From: Cinclus cinclus
Taxonomy: Eukaryota > Chordata > Aves > Passeriformes > Cinclidae
NCBI RefSeq assembly: GCF_963662255.1
Contig: NW_026912197.1
Coordinates: 1 to 64,000, forward strand
DNA length: 64,000 bases
Reading direction: 5' to 3'
Part shown: piece by piece, positions 49,538 through 62,555 of the stretch
Position numbering within the stretch: the stretch's first letter is position 1
How the letters are laid out: the number at the start of each line of letters is the position of its first letter
Translations under genes and position numbers: made by a program
Notes under the pieces: model-generated
The model's database searches: none
What the model was told of the DNA's origin: nothing
What the model saw: only the letters and a program-made list of their open reading frames with translations

Positions 49538-50475
49538 TGACTCCGAATGGAGGCACTTTTCCCCAAGAAGCCAAACTCAAGAGCCCACTTGGCAGATGTC
49601 ATTTTGTAGGGCGCGTTTGGGCCTCTGATGGCAGCCAGGTTAGGAGGAGGGGGCAGCTTTGGTCTGGGAGAAATCCTCGTCCTTATGGAATTTTTGTAGG
49701 CAAAAGCCCTGGACGGGCTGCAGGCAAGTTAGGCATGTTGGCTTTGAAAGGAGGCACTTTTCCCCAAGAAGCCAAACTCAAGAATCCACAATGCAGATGT
49801 CATTTTGTAGGGCGCGTTTGGGCCTCCGATGGCAGCCAGGTTTGGAGGAGGGGGCAGCTTTGGTCTGGGAGAAATCCTCATCCTTATGGAATTTTTGTAG
49901 GCAAAAGCCCAGGACGGGCCGCAGGCAAGTTGACTCCGAAAGGAGGCACTTTTCCCCAAGAAGCCAAACTCAAGAGCCCACTTGGCAGGTGTCATTTTGT
50001 AGGGCGCGTTTGGGCCTCCGATGGCAGCCAGGTTAGGAGGAGGGGGCAGATTTGGTCTGGGAGAAATCCTCGTCCTTATGGAATTTTTGTAGGCAAAAGC
50101 CCTGCATGGGCCGCAGGCAAGTTGACTCCGAAAGGAGGCACTTTTCCCCAAGAAGCCAAACTCAAGAGCCCACTTGGCAGATGTCATTTTGTAGGGCGCG
50201 TTTGGGCCTCTGATGGCAGCCAGGTTTGGAGGAGGGGGCAGCTTTGGTCTGGGAGAAATCCTCGTCCTTATGGAATTTTTGTAGGCAAAAGCCCAGGACG
50301 GGCTGCAGGCAAGTTGACTCCGAATGGAGGCACTTTTCCCCAAGAAGCCAAACTCAAGAGCCCACTTGGCAGATGTCATTTTGTAGGGCGCGTTTGGGCC
50401 TCTGATGGCAGCCAGGTTAGGAGGAGGGGGCAGCTTTGGTCTGGGAGAAATCCTCGTCCTTATGGAATTTTTGTA

Positions 50476-50477
50476 GC
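50476..50477 (+). other. 1-bp deletion (tttttgtagcaaaag), first copy
   Basis: The usual tttttgtaggcaaaag lacks one G. The identical lesion is at 56,307-56,308, exactly 5,831 bp downstream. This shows that the deletion predates the 5.8-kb duplication and confirms the offset to the base. Confidence 0.93.
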
Positions 50478-53400
50478 AAAAGCCCAGGACGGGCCGCAGG
50501 CAAGTTAGGCATGTTGGCTTTGAAAGGAGGCACTTTTCCCCAAGAAGCCAAACTCAAGAACCCACAATGCAGATGTCATTTTGTAGGGTGCGTTTGGGCC
50601 TCCGATGGCAGCCAGGTTTGGAGGAGGGGGCAGCTTTGGTCTGGGAGAAATCCTCGTCCTTATGGAATTTTTGTAGGCAAAAGCCCTGCATGGGCCGCAG
50701 GCAAGTTGACTCCGAAAGGAGGCACTTTTCCCCAAGAAGCCAAACTCAAGAGCCCACTTGGCAGATGTCATTTTGTAGGGCGCGTTTGGGCCTCCGATGG
50801 CAGCCAGGTTTGGAGGAGGGGGCAGCTTTGGTCTGGGAGAAATCCTCGTCCTTATGGAATTTTTGTAGGCAAAAGCCCAGGACAGGCCGCAGGCAAGTTG
50901 ACTCCGAATGGAGGCACTTTTCCCCAAGAAGCCAAACTCAAGAGCCCACTTGGCAGGTGTCATTTTGTAGGGCGCGTTTGGGCCTCTGATGGCAGCCAGG
51001 TTTGGAGGAGGGGGCAGCTTTGGTCTGGGAGAAATCCTCGTCCTTATGGAATTTTTGTAGGCAAAAGCCCAGGACGGGCTGCAGGCAAGTTGACTCCGAA
51101 TGGAGGCACTTTTCCCCAAGAAGCCAAACTCAAGAGCCCACTTGGCAGATGTCATTTTGTAGGGCGCGTTTGGGCCTCTGATGGCAGCCAGGTTAGGAGG
51201 AGGGGGCAGTTTTGGTCTGGGAGAAATCCTCGTCCTTATGGAATTTTTGTAGGCAAAAGACCTGGACGGGCTGCAGTCAAGTTAGGCAAGGTGACTCCGA
51301 ATGGAGGCACTTTTCCCCAAGAAGCCAAACTCAAGAGCCCACTTGGCATATGTCATTTTGTAGGGCGCGTTTGGGCCTCCGATGGCAGCCAGGTTTGGAG
51401 GAGGGGGCAGCTTTGGTCTGGGAGAAATCCTCGTCCTTATGGAATTTTTGTAGGCAAAAGCCCTGCATGGGCCGCAGGCAAGTTGACTCCGAAAGGAGGC
51501 ACTTTTCCCCAAGAAGCCAAACTCAAGAGCCCACTTGGCATATGTCATTTTGTAGGGCGCGTTTGGGCCTCCGATGGCAGCCAGGTTTGGAGGAGGGGGC
51601 AGCTTTGGTCTGGGAGAAATCCTCGTCCTTATGGAATTTTTGTAGGCAAAAGCCCAGGACGGGCTGCAGGCAAGTTGACTCCGAATGGAGGCACTTTTCC
51701 CCAAGAAGCCAAACTCAAGAGCCCACTTGGCAGATGTCATTTTGTAGGGCGCGTTTGGGCCTCTGATGGCAGCCAGGTTAGGAGGAGGGGGCAGTTTTGG
51801 TCTGGGAGAAATCCTCGTCCTTATGGAATTTTTGTAGGCAAAAGACCTGGACGGGCTGCAGGCAAGTTAGGCAAGGTGACTCCGAATGGAGGCACTTTTC
51901 CCCAAGAAGCCAAACTCAAGAGCCCACTTGGCATATGTCATTTTGTAGGGCGCGTTTGGGCCTCCGATGGCAGCCAGGTTTGGAGGAGGGGGCAGCTTTG
52001 GTCTGGGAGAAATCCTCGTCCTTATGGAATTTTTGTAGGCAAAAGCCCTGCATGGGCCGCAGGCAAGTTGACTCCGAAAGGAGGCACTTTTCCCCAAGAA
52101 GCCAAACTCAAGAGCCCACTTGGCATATGTCATTTTGTAGGGCGCGTTTGGGCCTCCGATGGCAGCCAGGTTTGGAGGAGGGGGCAGCTTTGGTCTGGGA
52201 GAAATCCTCGTCCTTATGGAATTTTTGTAGGCAAAAGCCCAGGACGGGCCGCAGGCAAGTTGACTCCGAAAGGAGGCACTTTTCCCCAAGAAGCCAAACT
52301 CAAGAGCCCACTTGGCAGGTGTCATTTTGTAGGGCGCGTTTGGGCCTCTGATGGCAGCCAGGTTTGGAGGAGGGGGCAGCTTTGGTCTGGGAGAAATCCT
52401 CGTCCTTATGGAATTTTTGTAGGCAAAAGCCCAGGACGGGCCGCAGGCAAGTTGACTCCGAAAGGAGGCACTTTTCCCCGAGAAGCCAAACTCAAGAGCC
52501 CACTTGGCATATGTCATTTTGTAGGGCGCGTTTGGGCCTCCGATGGGAACCAGGTTTGGAGGAGGGGGCAGCTTTGGTCTGGGAGAAATCCTCGTCCTTA
52601 TGGAATTTTTGTAGGCAAAAGCCCAGGACGGGCTGCAGGCAAGTTGACTCCGAATGGAGGCACTTTTCCCCAAGAAGCCAAACTCAAGAGCCCACTTGGC
52701 AGATGTCATTTTGTAGGGCGCGTTTGGGCCTCCGATGGCAGCCAGGTTTGGAGGAGGGGGTAGCTTTGGTCTGGGAGATATCCTCGTCCTTATGGAATTT
52801 TTGTAGGCAAAAGCCCTGGACGGGCTGCAGGTAAGTTGACTCCGAATGGAGGCACTTTTCCCCAAGAAGCCAAACTCAAGAGCCCACTTGGCAGATGTCA
52901 TTTTGTAGGGCGCGTTTGGGCCTCTGATGGCAGCCAGGTTTGGAGGAGGGGGCAGCTTTGGTCTGGGAGAAATCCTCGTCCTTATGGAATTTTTGTAGGC
53001 AAAAGCCCTGGACGGGCTGCAGGCAAGTTAGGCATGTTGGCTTTGAAAGGAGGCACTTTTCCCCAAGAAGCCAAACTCAAGAACCCACAATGCAGATGTC
53101 ATTTTGTAGGGCGCGTTTGGGCCTCCGATGGCAGCCAGGTTTGGAGGAGGGGGCAGCTTTGGTCTGGGAGAAATCCTCGTCCTTATGGAATTTTTGTAGG
53201 CAAAAGCCCTGCATGGGCCGCAGGCAAGTTGACTCCGAAAGGAGGCACTTTTCCCCAAGAAGCCAAACTCAAGAACCCACAATGCAGATGTCATTTTGTA
53301 GGGCGCGTTTGGGCCTCCGATGGCAGCCAGGTTTGGAGGAGGGGGCAGATTTGGTCTGGGAGAAATCCTCGTCCCTATGGAATTTTTGTAGGCAAAAGCC

Positions 53401-56306
53401 CAGGACAGGCTGCAGGCAAGTTGACTCCGAATGGAGGCACTTTTCCCCAAGAAGCCAAACTCAAGAGCCCACTTGGCAGATGTCATTTTGTAGGGCGCGT
53501 TTGGGCCTCTGATGGCAGCCAGGTGAGGAGGAGGGGGCAGCTTTGGTCTGGGAGAAATCCTCGTCCTTATGGAATTTTTGTAGGCAAAAGCCCTGGACGG
53601 GCTGCAGGCAAGTTAGGCATGTTGGCTTTGAAAGGAGGCACTTTTCCCCAAGAAGCCAAACTCAAGAGCCCACTTGGCAGATGTCATTTTGTAGGGCGCG
53701 TTTGGGCCTCCGATGGCAGCCAGGTTTGGAGGAGGGGGCAGCTTTGGTCTGGGAGATATCCTCGTCCTTATGGAATTTTTGTAGGCAAAAGCCCAGGACG
53801 GGCTGCAGGTAAGTTGACTCCGAATGGAGGCACTTTTCCCCAAGAAGCCAAACTCAAGAGCCCACTTGGCAGATGTCATTTTGTAGGGCGCGTTTGGGCC
53901 TCTGATGGCAGCCAGGTTTGGAGGAGGGGGCAGCTTTGGTCTGGGAGAAATCCTCGTCCTTATGGAATTTTTGTAGGCAAAAGCCCTGGACGGGCTGCAG
54001 GCAAGTTAGGCATGTTGGCTTTGAAAGGAGGCACTTTTCCCCAAGAAGCCAAACTCAAGAACCCACAATGCAGATGTCATTTTGTAGGGCGCGTTTGGGC
54101 CTCCGATGGCAGCCAGGTTTGGAGGAGGGGGCAGCTTTGGTCTGGGAGAAATCCTCGTCCTTATGGAATTTTTGTAGGCAAAAGCCCTGCATGGGCCGCA
54201 GGCAAGTTGACTCCGAAAGGAGGCACTTTTCCCCAAGAAGCCAAACTCAAGTACCCACAATGCAGATGTCATTTTGTAGGGCGCGTTTGGGCCTCCGATG
54301 GCAGCCAGGTTTGGAGGAGGGGGCAGATTTGGTCTGGGAGAAATCCTCGTCCCTATGGAATTTTTGTAGGCAAAAGCCCAGGACAGGCTGCAGGCAAGTT
54401 GACTCCGAATGGAGGCACTTTTCCCCAAGAAGCCAAACTCAAGAGCCCACTTGGCAGATGTCATTTTGTAGGGCGCGTTTGGGCCTCTGATGGCAGCCAG
54501 GTTAGGAGGAGGGGGCAGCTTTGGTCTGGGAGAAATCCTCGTCCTTATGGAATTTTTGTAGGCAAAAGCCCTGGACGGGCTGCAGGCAAGTTAGGCATGT
54601 TGGCTTTGAAAGGAGGCACTTTTCCCCAAGAAGCCAAACTCAAGAGCCCACTTGGCAGGTGTCATTTTGTAGGGCGCGTTTGGGCCTCCGATGGCAGCCA
54701 GGTTTGGAGGAGGGGGCAGCTTTGGTCTGGGAGAAATCCTCGTCCTTATGGAATTTTTGTAGGCAAAAGCCCAGGACGGGCTGCAGGCAAGTTGACTCCG
54801 AATGGAGGCACTTTTCCCCAAGAAGCCAAACTCAAGAGCCCACTTGGCAGGTGTCATTTTGTAGGGCGCGTTTGGGCCTCCGATGGCAGCCAGGTTTGGA
54901 GGAGGGGGCAGCTTTGGTCTGGGAGAAATCCTCGTCCTTATGGAATTTTTGTAGGCAAAAGCCCAGGACGGGCCGCAGGCAAGTTGACTCCGAAAGGAGG
55001 CACTTTTCCCCAAGAAGCCAAACTCAAGAGCCCACTTGGCAGGTGTCATTTTGTAGGGCGCGTTTGGGCCTCTGATGGCAGCCAGGTTTGGAGGAGGGGG
55101 CAGCTTTGGTCTGGGAGAAATCCTCGTCCTTATGGAATTTTTGTAGGCAAAAGCCCTGCATGGGCCGCAGGCAAGTTGACTCCGAAAGGAGGCACTTTTC
55201 CCCAAGAAGCCAAACTCAAGAGCCCACTTGGCAGATGTCATTTTGTAGGGCGCGTTTGGGCCTCCGATGGCAGCCAGGTTTGGAGGAGGGGGCAGCTTTG
55301 GTCTGGGAGAAATCCTCGTCCTTATGGAATTTTTGTAGGCAAAAGCCCAGGACGGGCTGCAGGTAAGTTGACTCCGAATGGAGGCACTTTTCCCCAAGAA
55401 GCCAAACTCAAGAGCCCACTTGGCAGATGTCATTTTGTAGGGCGCGTTTGGGCCTCTGATGGCAGCCAGGTTAGGAGGAGGGGGCAGCTTTGGTCTGGGA
55501 GAAATCCTCGTCCTTATGGAATTTTTGTAGGCAAAAGCCCTGGACGGGCTGCAGGCAAGTTAGGCATGTTGGCTTTGAAAGGAGGCACTTTTCCCCAAGA
55601 AGCCAAACTCAAGAATCCACAATGCAGATGTCATTTTGTAGGGCGCGTTTGGGCCTCCGATGGCAGCCAGGTTTGGAGGAGGGGGCAGCTTTGGTCTGGG
55701 AGAAATCCTCATCCTTATGGAATTTTTGTAGGCAAAAGCCCAGGACGGGCCGCAGGCAAGTTGACTCCGAAAGGAGGCACTTTTCCCCAAGAAGCCAAAC
55801 TCAAGAGCCCACTTGGCAGGTGTCATTTTGTAGGGCGCGTTTGGGCCTCCGATGGCAGCCAGGTTAGGAGGAGGGGGCAGATTTGGTCTGGGAGAAATCC
55901 TCGTCCTTATGGAATTTTTGTAGGCAAAAGCCCTGCATGGGCCGCAGGCAAGTTGACTCCGAAAGGAGGCACTTTTCCCCAAGAAGCCAAACTCAAGAGC
56001 CCACTTGGCAGATGTCATTTTGTAGGGCGCGTTTGGGCCTCTGATGGCAGCCAGGTTTGGAGGAGGGGGCAGCTTTGGTCTGGGAGAAATCCTCGTCCTT
56101 ATGGAATTTTTGTAGGCAAAAGCCCAGGACGGGCTGCAGGCAAGTTGACTCCGAATGGAGGCACTTTTCCCCAAGAAGCCAAACTCAAGAGCCCACTTGG
56201 CAGATGTCATTTTGTAGGGCGCGTTTGGGCCTCTGATGGCAGCCAGGTTAGGAGGAGGGGGCAGCTTTGGTCTGGGAGAAATCCTCGTCCTTATGGAATT
56301 TTTGTA

Positions 56307-56308
56307 GC
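56307..56308 (+). other. 1-bp deletion (tttttgtagcaaaag), second copy
   Basis: This is the duplicate of the lesion at 50,476-50,477, within the downstream copy of the 5.8-kb unit. The sequence on both sides matches the upstream copy. Confidence 0.93.
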
Positions 56309-59300
56309 AAAAGCCCAGGACGGGCCGCAGGCAAGTTAGGCATGTTGGCTTTGAAAGGAGGCACTTTTCCCCAAGAAGCCAAACTCAAGAACCCACAATG
56401 CAGATGTCATTTTGTAGGGTGCGTTTGGGCCTCCGATGGCAGCCAGGTTTGGAGGAGGGGGCAGCTTTGGTCTGGGAGAAATCCTCGTCCTTATGGAATT
56501 TTTGTAGGCAAAAGCCCTGCATGGGCCGCAGGCAAGTTGACTCCGAAAGGAGGCACTTTTCCCCAAGAAGCCAAACTCAAGAGCCCACTTGGCAGATGTC
56601 ATTTTGTAGGGCGCGTTTGGGCCTCCGATGGCAGCCAGGTTTGGAGGAGGGGGCAGCTTTGGTCTGGGAGAAATCCTCGTCCTTATGGAATTTTTGTAGG
56701 CAAAAGCCCAGGACAGGCCGCAGGCAAGTTGACTCCGAATGGAGGCACTTTTCCCCAAGAAGCCAAACTCAAGAGCCCACTTGGCAGGTGTCATTTTGTA
56801 GGGCGCGTTTGGGCCTCTGATGGCAGCCAGGTTTGGAGGAGGGGGCAGCTTTGGTCTGGGAGAAATCCTCGTCCTTATGGAATTTTTGTAGGCAAAAGCC
56901 CAGGACGGGCTGCAGGCAAGTTGACTCCGAATGGAGGCACTTTTCCCCAAGAAGCCAAACTCAAGAGCCCACTTGGCAGATGTCATTTTGTAGGGCGCGT
57001 TTGGGCCTCTGATGGCAGCCAGGTTAGGAGGAGGGGGCAGTTTTGGTCTGGGAGAAATCCTCGTCCTTATGGAATTTTTGTAGGCAAAAGACCTGGACGG
57101 GCTGCAGTCAAGTTAGGCAAGGTGACTCCGAATGGAGGCACTTTTCCCCAAGAAGCCAAACTCAAGAGCCCACTTGGCATATGTCATTTTGTAGGGCGCG
57201 TTTGGGCCTCCGATGGCAGCCAGGTTTGGAGGAGGGGGCAGCTTTGGTCTGGGAGAAATCCTCGTCCTTATGGAATTTTTGTAGGCAAAAGCCCTGCATG
57301 GGCCGCAGGCAAGTTGACTCCGAAAGGAGGCACTTTTCCCCAAGAAGCCAAACTCAAGAGCCCACTTGGCATATGTCATTTTGTAGGGCGCGTTTGGGCC
57401 TCCGATGGCAGCCAGGTTTGGAGGAGGGGGCAGCTTTGGTCTGGGAGAAATCCTCGTCCTTATGGAATTTTTGTAGGCAAAAGCCCAGGACGGGCTGCAG
57501 GCAAGTTGACTCCGAATGGAGGCACTTTTCCCCAAGAAGCCAAACTCAAGAGCCCACTTGGCAGATGTCATTTTGTAGGGCGCGTTTGGGCCTCTGATGG
57601 CAGCCAGGTTAGGAGGAGGGGGCAGTTTTGGTCTGGGAGAAATCCTCGTCCTTATGGAATTTTTGTAGGCAAAAGACCTGGACGGGCTGCAGGCAAGTTA
57701 GGCAAGGTGACTCCGAATGGAGGCACTTTTCCCCAAGAAGCCAAACTCAAGAGCCCACTTGGCATATGTCATTTTGTAGGGCGCGTTTGGGCCTCCGATG
57801 GCAGCCAGGTTTGGAGGAGGGGGCAGCTTTGGTCTGGGAGAAATCCTCGTCCTTATGGAATTTTTGTAGGCAAAAGCCCTGCATGGGCCGCAGGCAAGTT
57901 GACTCCGAAAGGAGGCACTTTTCCCCAAGAAGCCAAACTCAAGAGCCCACTTGGCATATGTCATTTTGTAGGGCGCGTTTGGGCCTCCGATGGCAGCCAG
58001 GTTTGGAGGAGGGGGCAGCTTTGGTCTGGGAGAAATCCTCGTCCTTATGGAATTTTTGTAGGCAAAAGCCCAGGACGGGCCGCAGGCAAGTTGACTCCGA
58101 AAGGAGGCACTTTTCCCCAAGAAGCCAAACTCAAGAGCCCACTTGGCAGGTGTCATTTTGTAGGGCGCGTTTGGGCCTCTGATGGCAGCCAGGTTTGGAG
58201 GAGGGGGCAGCTTTGGTCTGGGAGAAATCCTCGTCCTTATGGAATTTTTGTAGGCAAAAGCCCAGGACGGGCCGCAGGCAAGTTGACTCCGAAAGGAGGC
58301 ACTTTTCCCCGAGAAGCCAAACTCAAGAGCCCACTTGGCATATGTCATTTTGTAGGGCGCGTTTGGGCCTCCGATGGGAACCAGGTTTGGAGGAGGGGGC
58401 AGCTTTGGTCTGGGAGAAATCCTCGTCCTTATGGAATTTTTGTAGGCAAAAGCCCAGGACGGGCTGCAGGCAAGTTGACTCCGAATGGAGGCACTTTTCC
58501 CCAAGAAGCCAAACTCAAGAGCCCACTTGGCAGATGTCATTTTGTAGGGCGCGTTTGGGCCTCCGATGGCAGCCAGGTTTGGAGGAGGGGGTAGCTTTGG
58601 TCTGGGAGATATCCTCGTCCTTATGGAATTTTTGTAGGCAAAAGCCCTGGACGGGCTGCAGGTAAGTTGACTCCGAATGGAGGCACTTTTCCCCAAGAAG
58701 CCAAACTCAAGAGCCCACTTGGCAGATGTCATTTTGTAGGGCGCGTTTGGGCCTCTGATGGCAGCCAGGTTTGGAGGAGGGGGCAGCTTTGGTCTGGGAG
58801 AAATCCTCGTCCTTATGGAATTTTTGTAGGCAAAAGCCCTGGACGGGCTGCAGGCAAGTTAGGCATGTTGGCTTTGAAAGGAGGCACTTTTCCCCAAGAA
58901 GCCAAACTCAAGAACCCACAATGCAGATGTCATTTTGTAGGGCGCGTTTGGGCCTCCGATGGCAGCCAGGTTTGGAGGAGGGGGCAGCTTTGGTCTGGGA
59001 GAAATCCTCGTCCTTATGGAATTTTTGTAGGCAAAAGCCCTGCATGGGCCGCAGGCAAGTTGACTCCGAAAGGAGGCACTTTTCCCCAAGAAGCCAAACT
59101 CAAGAACCCACAATGCAGATGTCATTTTGTAGGGCGCGTTTGGGCCTCCGATGGCAGCCAGGTTTGGAGGAGGGGGCAGATTTGGTCTGGGAGAAATCCT
59201 CGTCCCTATGGAATTTTTGTAGGCAAAAGCCCAGGACAGGCTGCAGGCAAGTTGACTCCGAATGGAGGCACTTTTCCCCAAGAAGCCAAACTCAAGAGCC

Positions 59301-61937
59301 CACTTGGCAGATGTCATTTTGTAGGGCGCGTTTGGGCCTCTGATGGCAGCCAGGTGAGGAGGAGGGGGCAGCTTTGGTCTGGGAGAAATCCTCGTCCTTA
59401 TGGAATTTTTGTAGGCAAAAGCCCTGGACGGGCTGCAGGCAAGTTAGGCATGTTGGCTTTGAAAGGAGGCACTTTTCCCCAAGAAGCCAAACTCAAGAGC
59501 CCACTTGGCAGATGTCATTTTGTAGGGCGCGTTTGGGCCTCCGATGGCAGCCAGGTTTGGAGGAGGGGGCAGCTTTGGTCTGGGAGATATCCTCGTCCTT
59601 ATGGAATTTTTGTAGGCAAAAGCCCAGGACGGGCTGCAGGTAAGTTGACTCCGAATGGAGGCACTTTTCCCCAAGAAGCCAAACTCAAGAGCCCACTTGG
59701 CAGATGTCATTTTGTAGGGCGCGTTTGGGCCTCTGATGGCAGCCAGGTTTGGAGGAGGGGGCAGCTTTGGTCTGGGAGAAATCCTCGTCCTTATGGAATT
59801 TTTGTAGGCAAAAGCCCTGGACGGGCTGCAGGCAAGTTAGGCATGTTGGCTTTGAAAGGAGGCACTTTTCCCCAAGAAGCCAAACTCAAGAACCCACAAT
59901 GCAGATGTCATTTTGTAGGGCGCGTTTGGGCCTCCGATGGCAGCCAGGTTTGGAGGAGGGGGCAGCTTTGGTCTGGGAGAAATCCTCGTCCTTATGGAAT
60001 TTTTGTAGGCAAAAGCCCTGCATGGGCCGCAGGCAAGTTGACTCCGAAAGGAGGCACTTTTCCCCAAGAAGCCAAACTCAAGTACCCACAATGCAGATGT
60101 CATTTTGTAGGGCGCGTTTGGGCCTCCGATGGCAGCCAGGTTTGGAGGAGGGGGCAGATTTGGTCTGGGAGAAATCCTCGTCCCTATGGAATTTTTGTAG
60201 GCAAAAGCCCAGGACAGGCTGCAGGCAAGTTGACTCCGAATGGAGGCACTTTTCCCCAAGAAGCCAAACTCAAGAGCCCACTTGGCAGATGTCATTTTGT
60301 AGGGCGCGTTTGGGCCTCTGATGGCAGCCAGGTTAGGAGGAGGGGGCAGCTTTGGTCTGGGAGAAATCCTCGTCCTTATGGAATTTTTGTAGGCAAAAGC
60401 CCTGGACGGGCTGCAGGCAAGTTAGGCATGTTGGCTTTGAAAGGAGGCACTTTTCCCCAAGAAGCCAAACTCAAGAGCCCACTTGGCAGGTGTCATTTTG
60501 TAGGGCGCGTTTGGGCCTCCGATGGCAGCCAGGTTTGGAGGAGGGGGCAGCTTTGGTCTGGGAGAAATCCTCGTCCTTATGGAATTTTTGTAGGCAAAAG
60601 CCCTGGACGGGCCGCAGGCAAGTTGACTCCGAATGGAGGCACTTTTCCCCAAGAAGCCAAACTCAAGAGCCCACTTGGCAGGTGTCATTTTGTAGGGCGC
60701 GTTTGGGCCTCCGATGGCAGCCAGGTTTGGAGGAGGGGGTAGCTTTGGTCTGGGGGAAATCCTCGTCCTTATGGAATTTTTGTAGGCAAAAGCCCAGGAC
60801 GGGCTGCAGGTAAGTTGACTCCGAATGGAGGCACTTTTCCCCAAGAAGCCAAACTCAAGAGCCCACTTGGCAGGTGTCATTTTGTAGGGCGCGTTTGGGC
60901 CTCTGATGGCAGCCAGGTTTGGAGGAGGGGGCAACTTTGGTCTGGGAGAAATCCTCGTCCTTATGGAATTTTTGTAGGCAAAAGCCCTGCATGGCCCGCA
61001 GGCAAGTTGACTCCGAAAGGAGGCACTTTTCCCCAAGAAGCCAAACTCAAGAGCCCACTTGGCAGATGTCATTTTGTAGGGCGCGTTTGGGCCTCCGATG
61101 GCAGCCAGGTTTGGAGGAGGGGGCAGCTTTGGTCTGGGAGAAATCCTCGTCCTTATGGAATTTTTGTAGGCAAAAGCTCTGGACGGGCTGCAGGCAAGTT
61201 AGGCATGTTGGCTTTGAAAGGAGGCACTTTTCCCCAAGAAGCCAAACTCAAGAACCCACAATGCAGATGTCATTTTGTAGGGCGCGTTTGGGCCTCCGAT
61301 GGCAGCCAGGTTTGGAGGAGGGGGCAGCTTTGGTCTGGGAGAAATCCTCGTCCTTATGGAATTTTTGTAGGCAAAAGCCCTGCATGGGCCGCAGGCAAGT
61401 TGACTCCGAAAGGAGGCACTTTTCCCCAAGAAGCCAAACTCAAGAGCCCACTTGGCAGGTGTCATTTTGTAGGGCGCGTTTGGGCCTCCGATGGCAGCCA
61501 GGTTAGGAGGAGGGGGCAGCTTTGGTCTGGGAGAAATCCTCGTCCTTATGGAATTTTTGTAGGCAAAAGCCCTGCATGGGCCGCAGGCAAGTTGACTCCG
61601 AAAGGAGGCACTTTTCCCCAAGAAGCCAAACTCAAGAGCCCACTTGGCATATGTCATTTTGTAGGGCGCGTTTGGGCCTCCGATGGCAGCCAGGTTTGGA
61701 GGAGGGGGCAGCTTTGGTCTGGGAGAAATCCTCGTCCTTATGGAATTTTTGTAGGCAAAAGCCCAGGACGGGCTGCAGGTAAGTTGACTCCGAATGGAGG
61801 CACTTTTCCCCAAGAAGCCAAACTCAAGAGCCCACTTGGCAGATGTCATTTTGTAGGGCGCGTTTGGGCCTCTGATGGCAGCCAGGTTAGGAGGAGGGGG
61901 CAGCTTTGGTCTGGGAGAAATCCTCGTCCTTATGGAA

Positions 61938-61951
61938 TTTTTGGGGGAAAA
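61938..61951 (+). other. Altered, 1-bp-short tract (tttttgggggaaaag)
   Basis: The usual tttttgtaggcaaaag or tttttggaggcaaaag is replaced by a form one base shorter with a G5 run. It is followed by cccaggacgggccgcaggc and then the 9-bp insertion, the same context as the deletions at 50,477 and 56,308. It may be a further-changed descendant of that lesion or an independent slip in the same tract. Confidence 0.85.
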
Positions 61952-62555
61952 GCCCAGGACGGGCCGCAGGCAAGTTAGGCATGTTGGCTTTGAAAGGAGG
62001 CACTTTTCCCCAAGAAGCCAAACTCAAGAACCCACAATGCAGATGTCATTTTGTAGGGCGCGTTTGGGCCTCCGATGGCAGCCAGGTTTGGAGGAGGGGG
62101 CAGCTTTGGTCTGGGAGAAATCCTCGTCCTTATGGAATTTTTGGAGGCAAAAGCCCTGGACGGGCCGCAGGCAAGTTGACTCCGAAAGGAGGCACTTTTC
62201 CCCAAGAAGCCAAACTCAAGAGCCCACTTGGCAGATGTCATTTTGTAGGGCGCGTTTGGGCCTCCGATGGCAGCCAGGTTTGGAGGAGGGGGCAGCTTTG
62301 GTCTGGGAGAAATCCTCGTCCTTATGGAATTTTTGTAGGCAAAAGCCCAGGACGGGCCGCAGGCAAGTTGACTCCGAATGGAGGCACTTTTCCCCAAGAA
62401 GCCAAACTCAAGAGCCCACTTGACAGGTGTCATTTTGTAGGGCGCGTTTGGGCCTCTGATGGCAGCCAGGTTAGGAGGAGGGGGCAGCTTTGGTCTGGGA
62501 GAAATCCTCGTCCTTCTGGAATTTTTGTAGGCAAAAGCCCAGGACGGGCCGCAGG

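Larger units (their letters stand above)
48878..60603. repeat. 30-monomer tandem duplication, period 5,831 bp, nearly identical copies
   Basis: 48,878-54,772 matches 54,709-60,603 (5,895 bp at offset 5,831), with no difference found at the points I checked. 5,831 equals 30x192+8x9-1. The -1 is a shared deletion (tttttgtagcaaaag) at 50,477 and 56,308. Other rare markers at exact offset are gtagggtgcg (about 50,584/56,415), gcagttttgg, agacctggacggg, ccccgagaag (52,480/58,311), gatgggaaccagg (52,542/58,373), ccaggtgagg (about 53,520/59,351) and caagtaccc (about 54,248/60,079). The match starts after ggcgg at 48,877 and ends at an a/t difference at 54,773/60,604. It is the youngest-looking duplication in the window, unless it is an assembly artefact. 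Confidence 0.9.
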
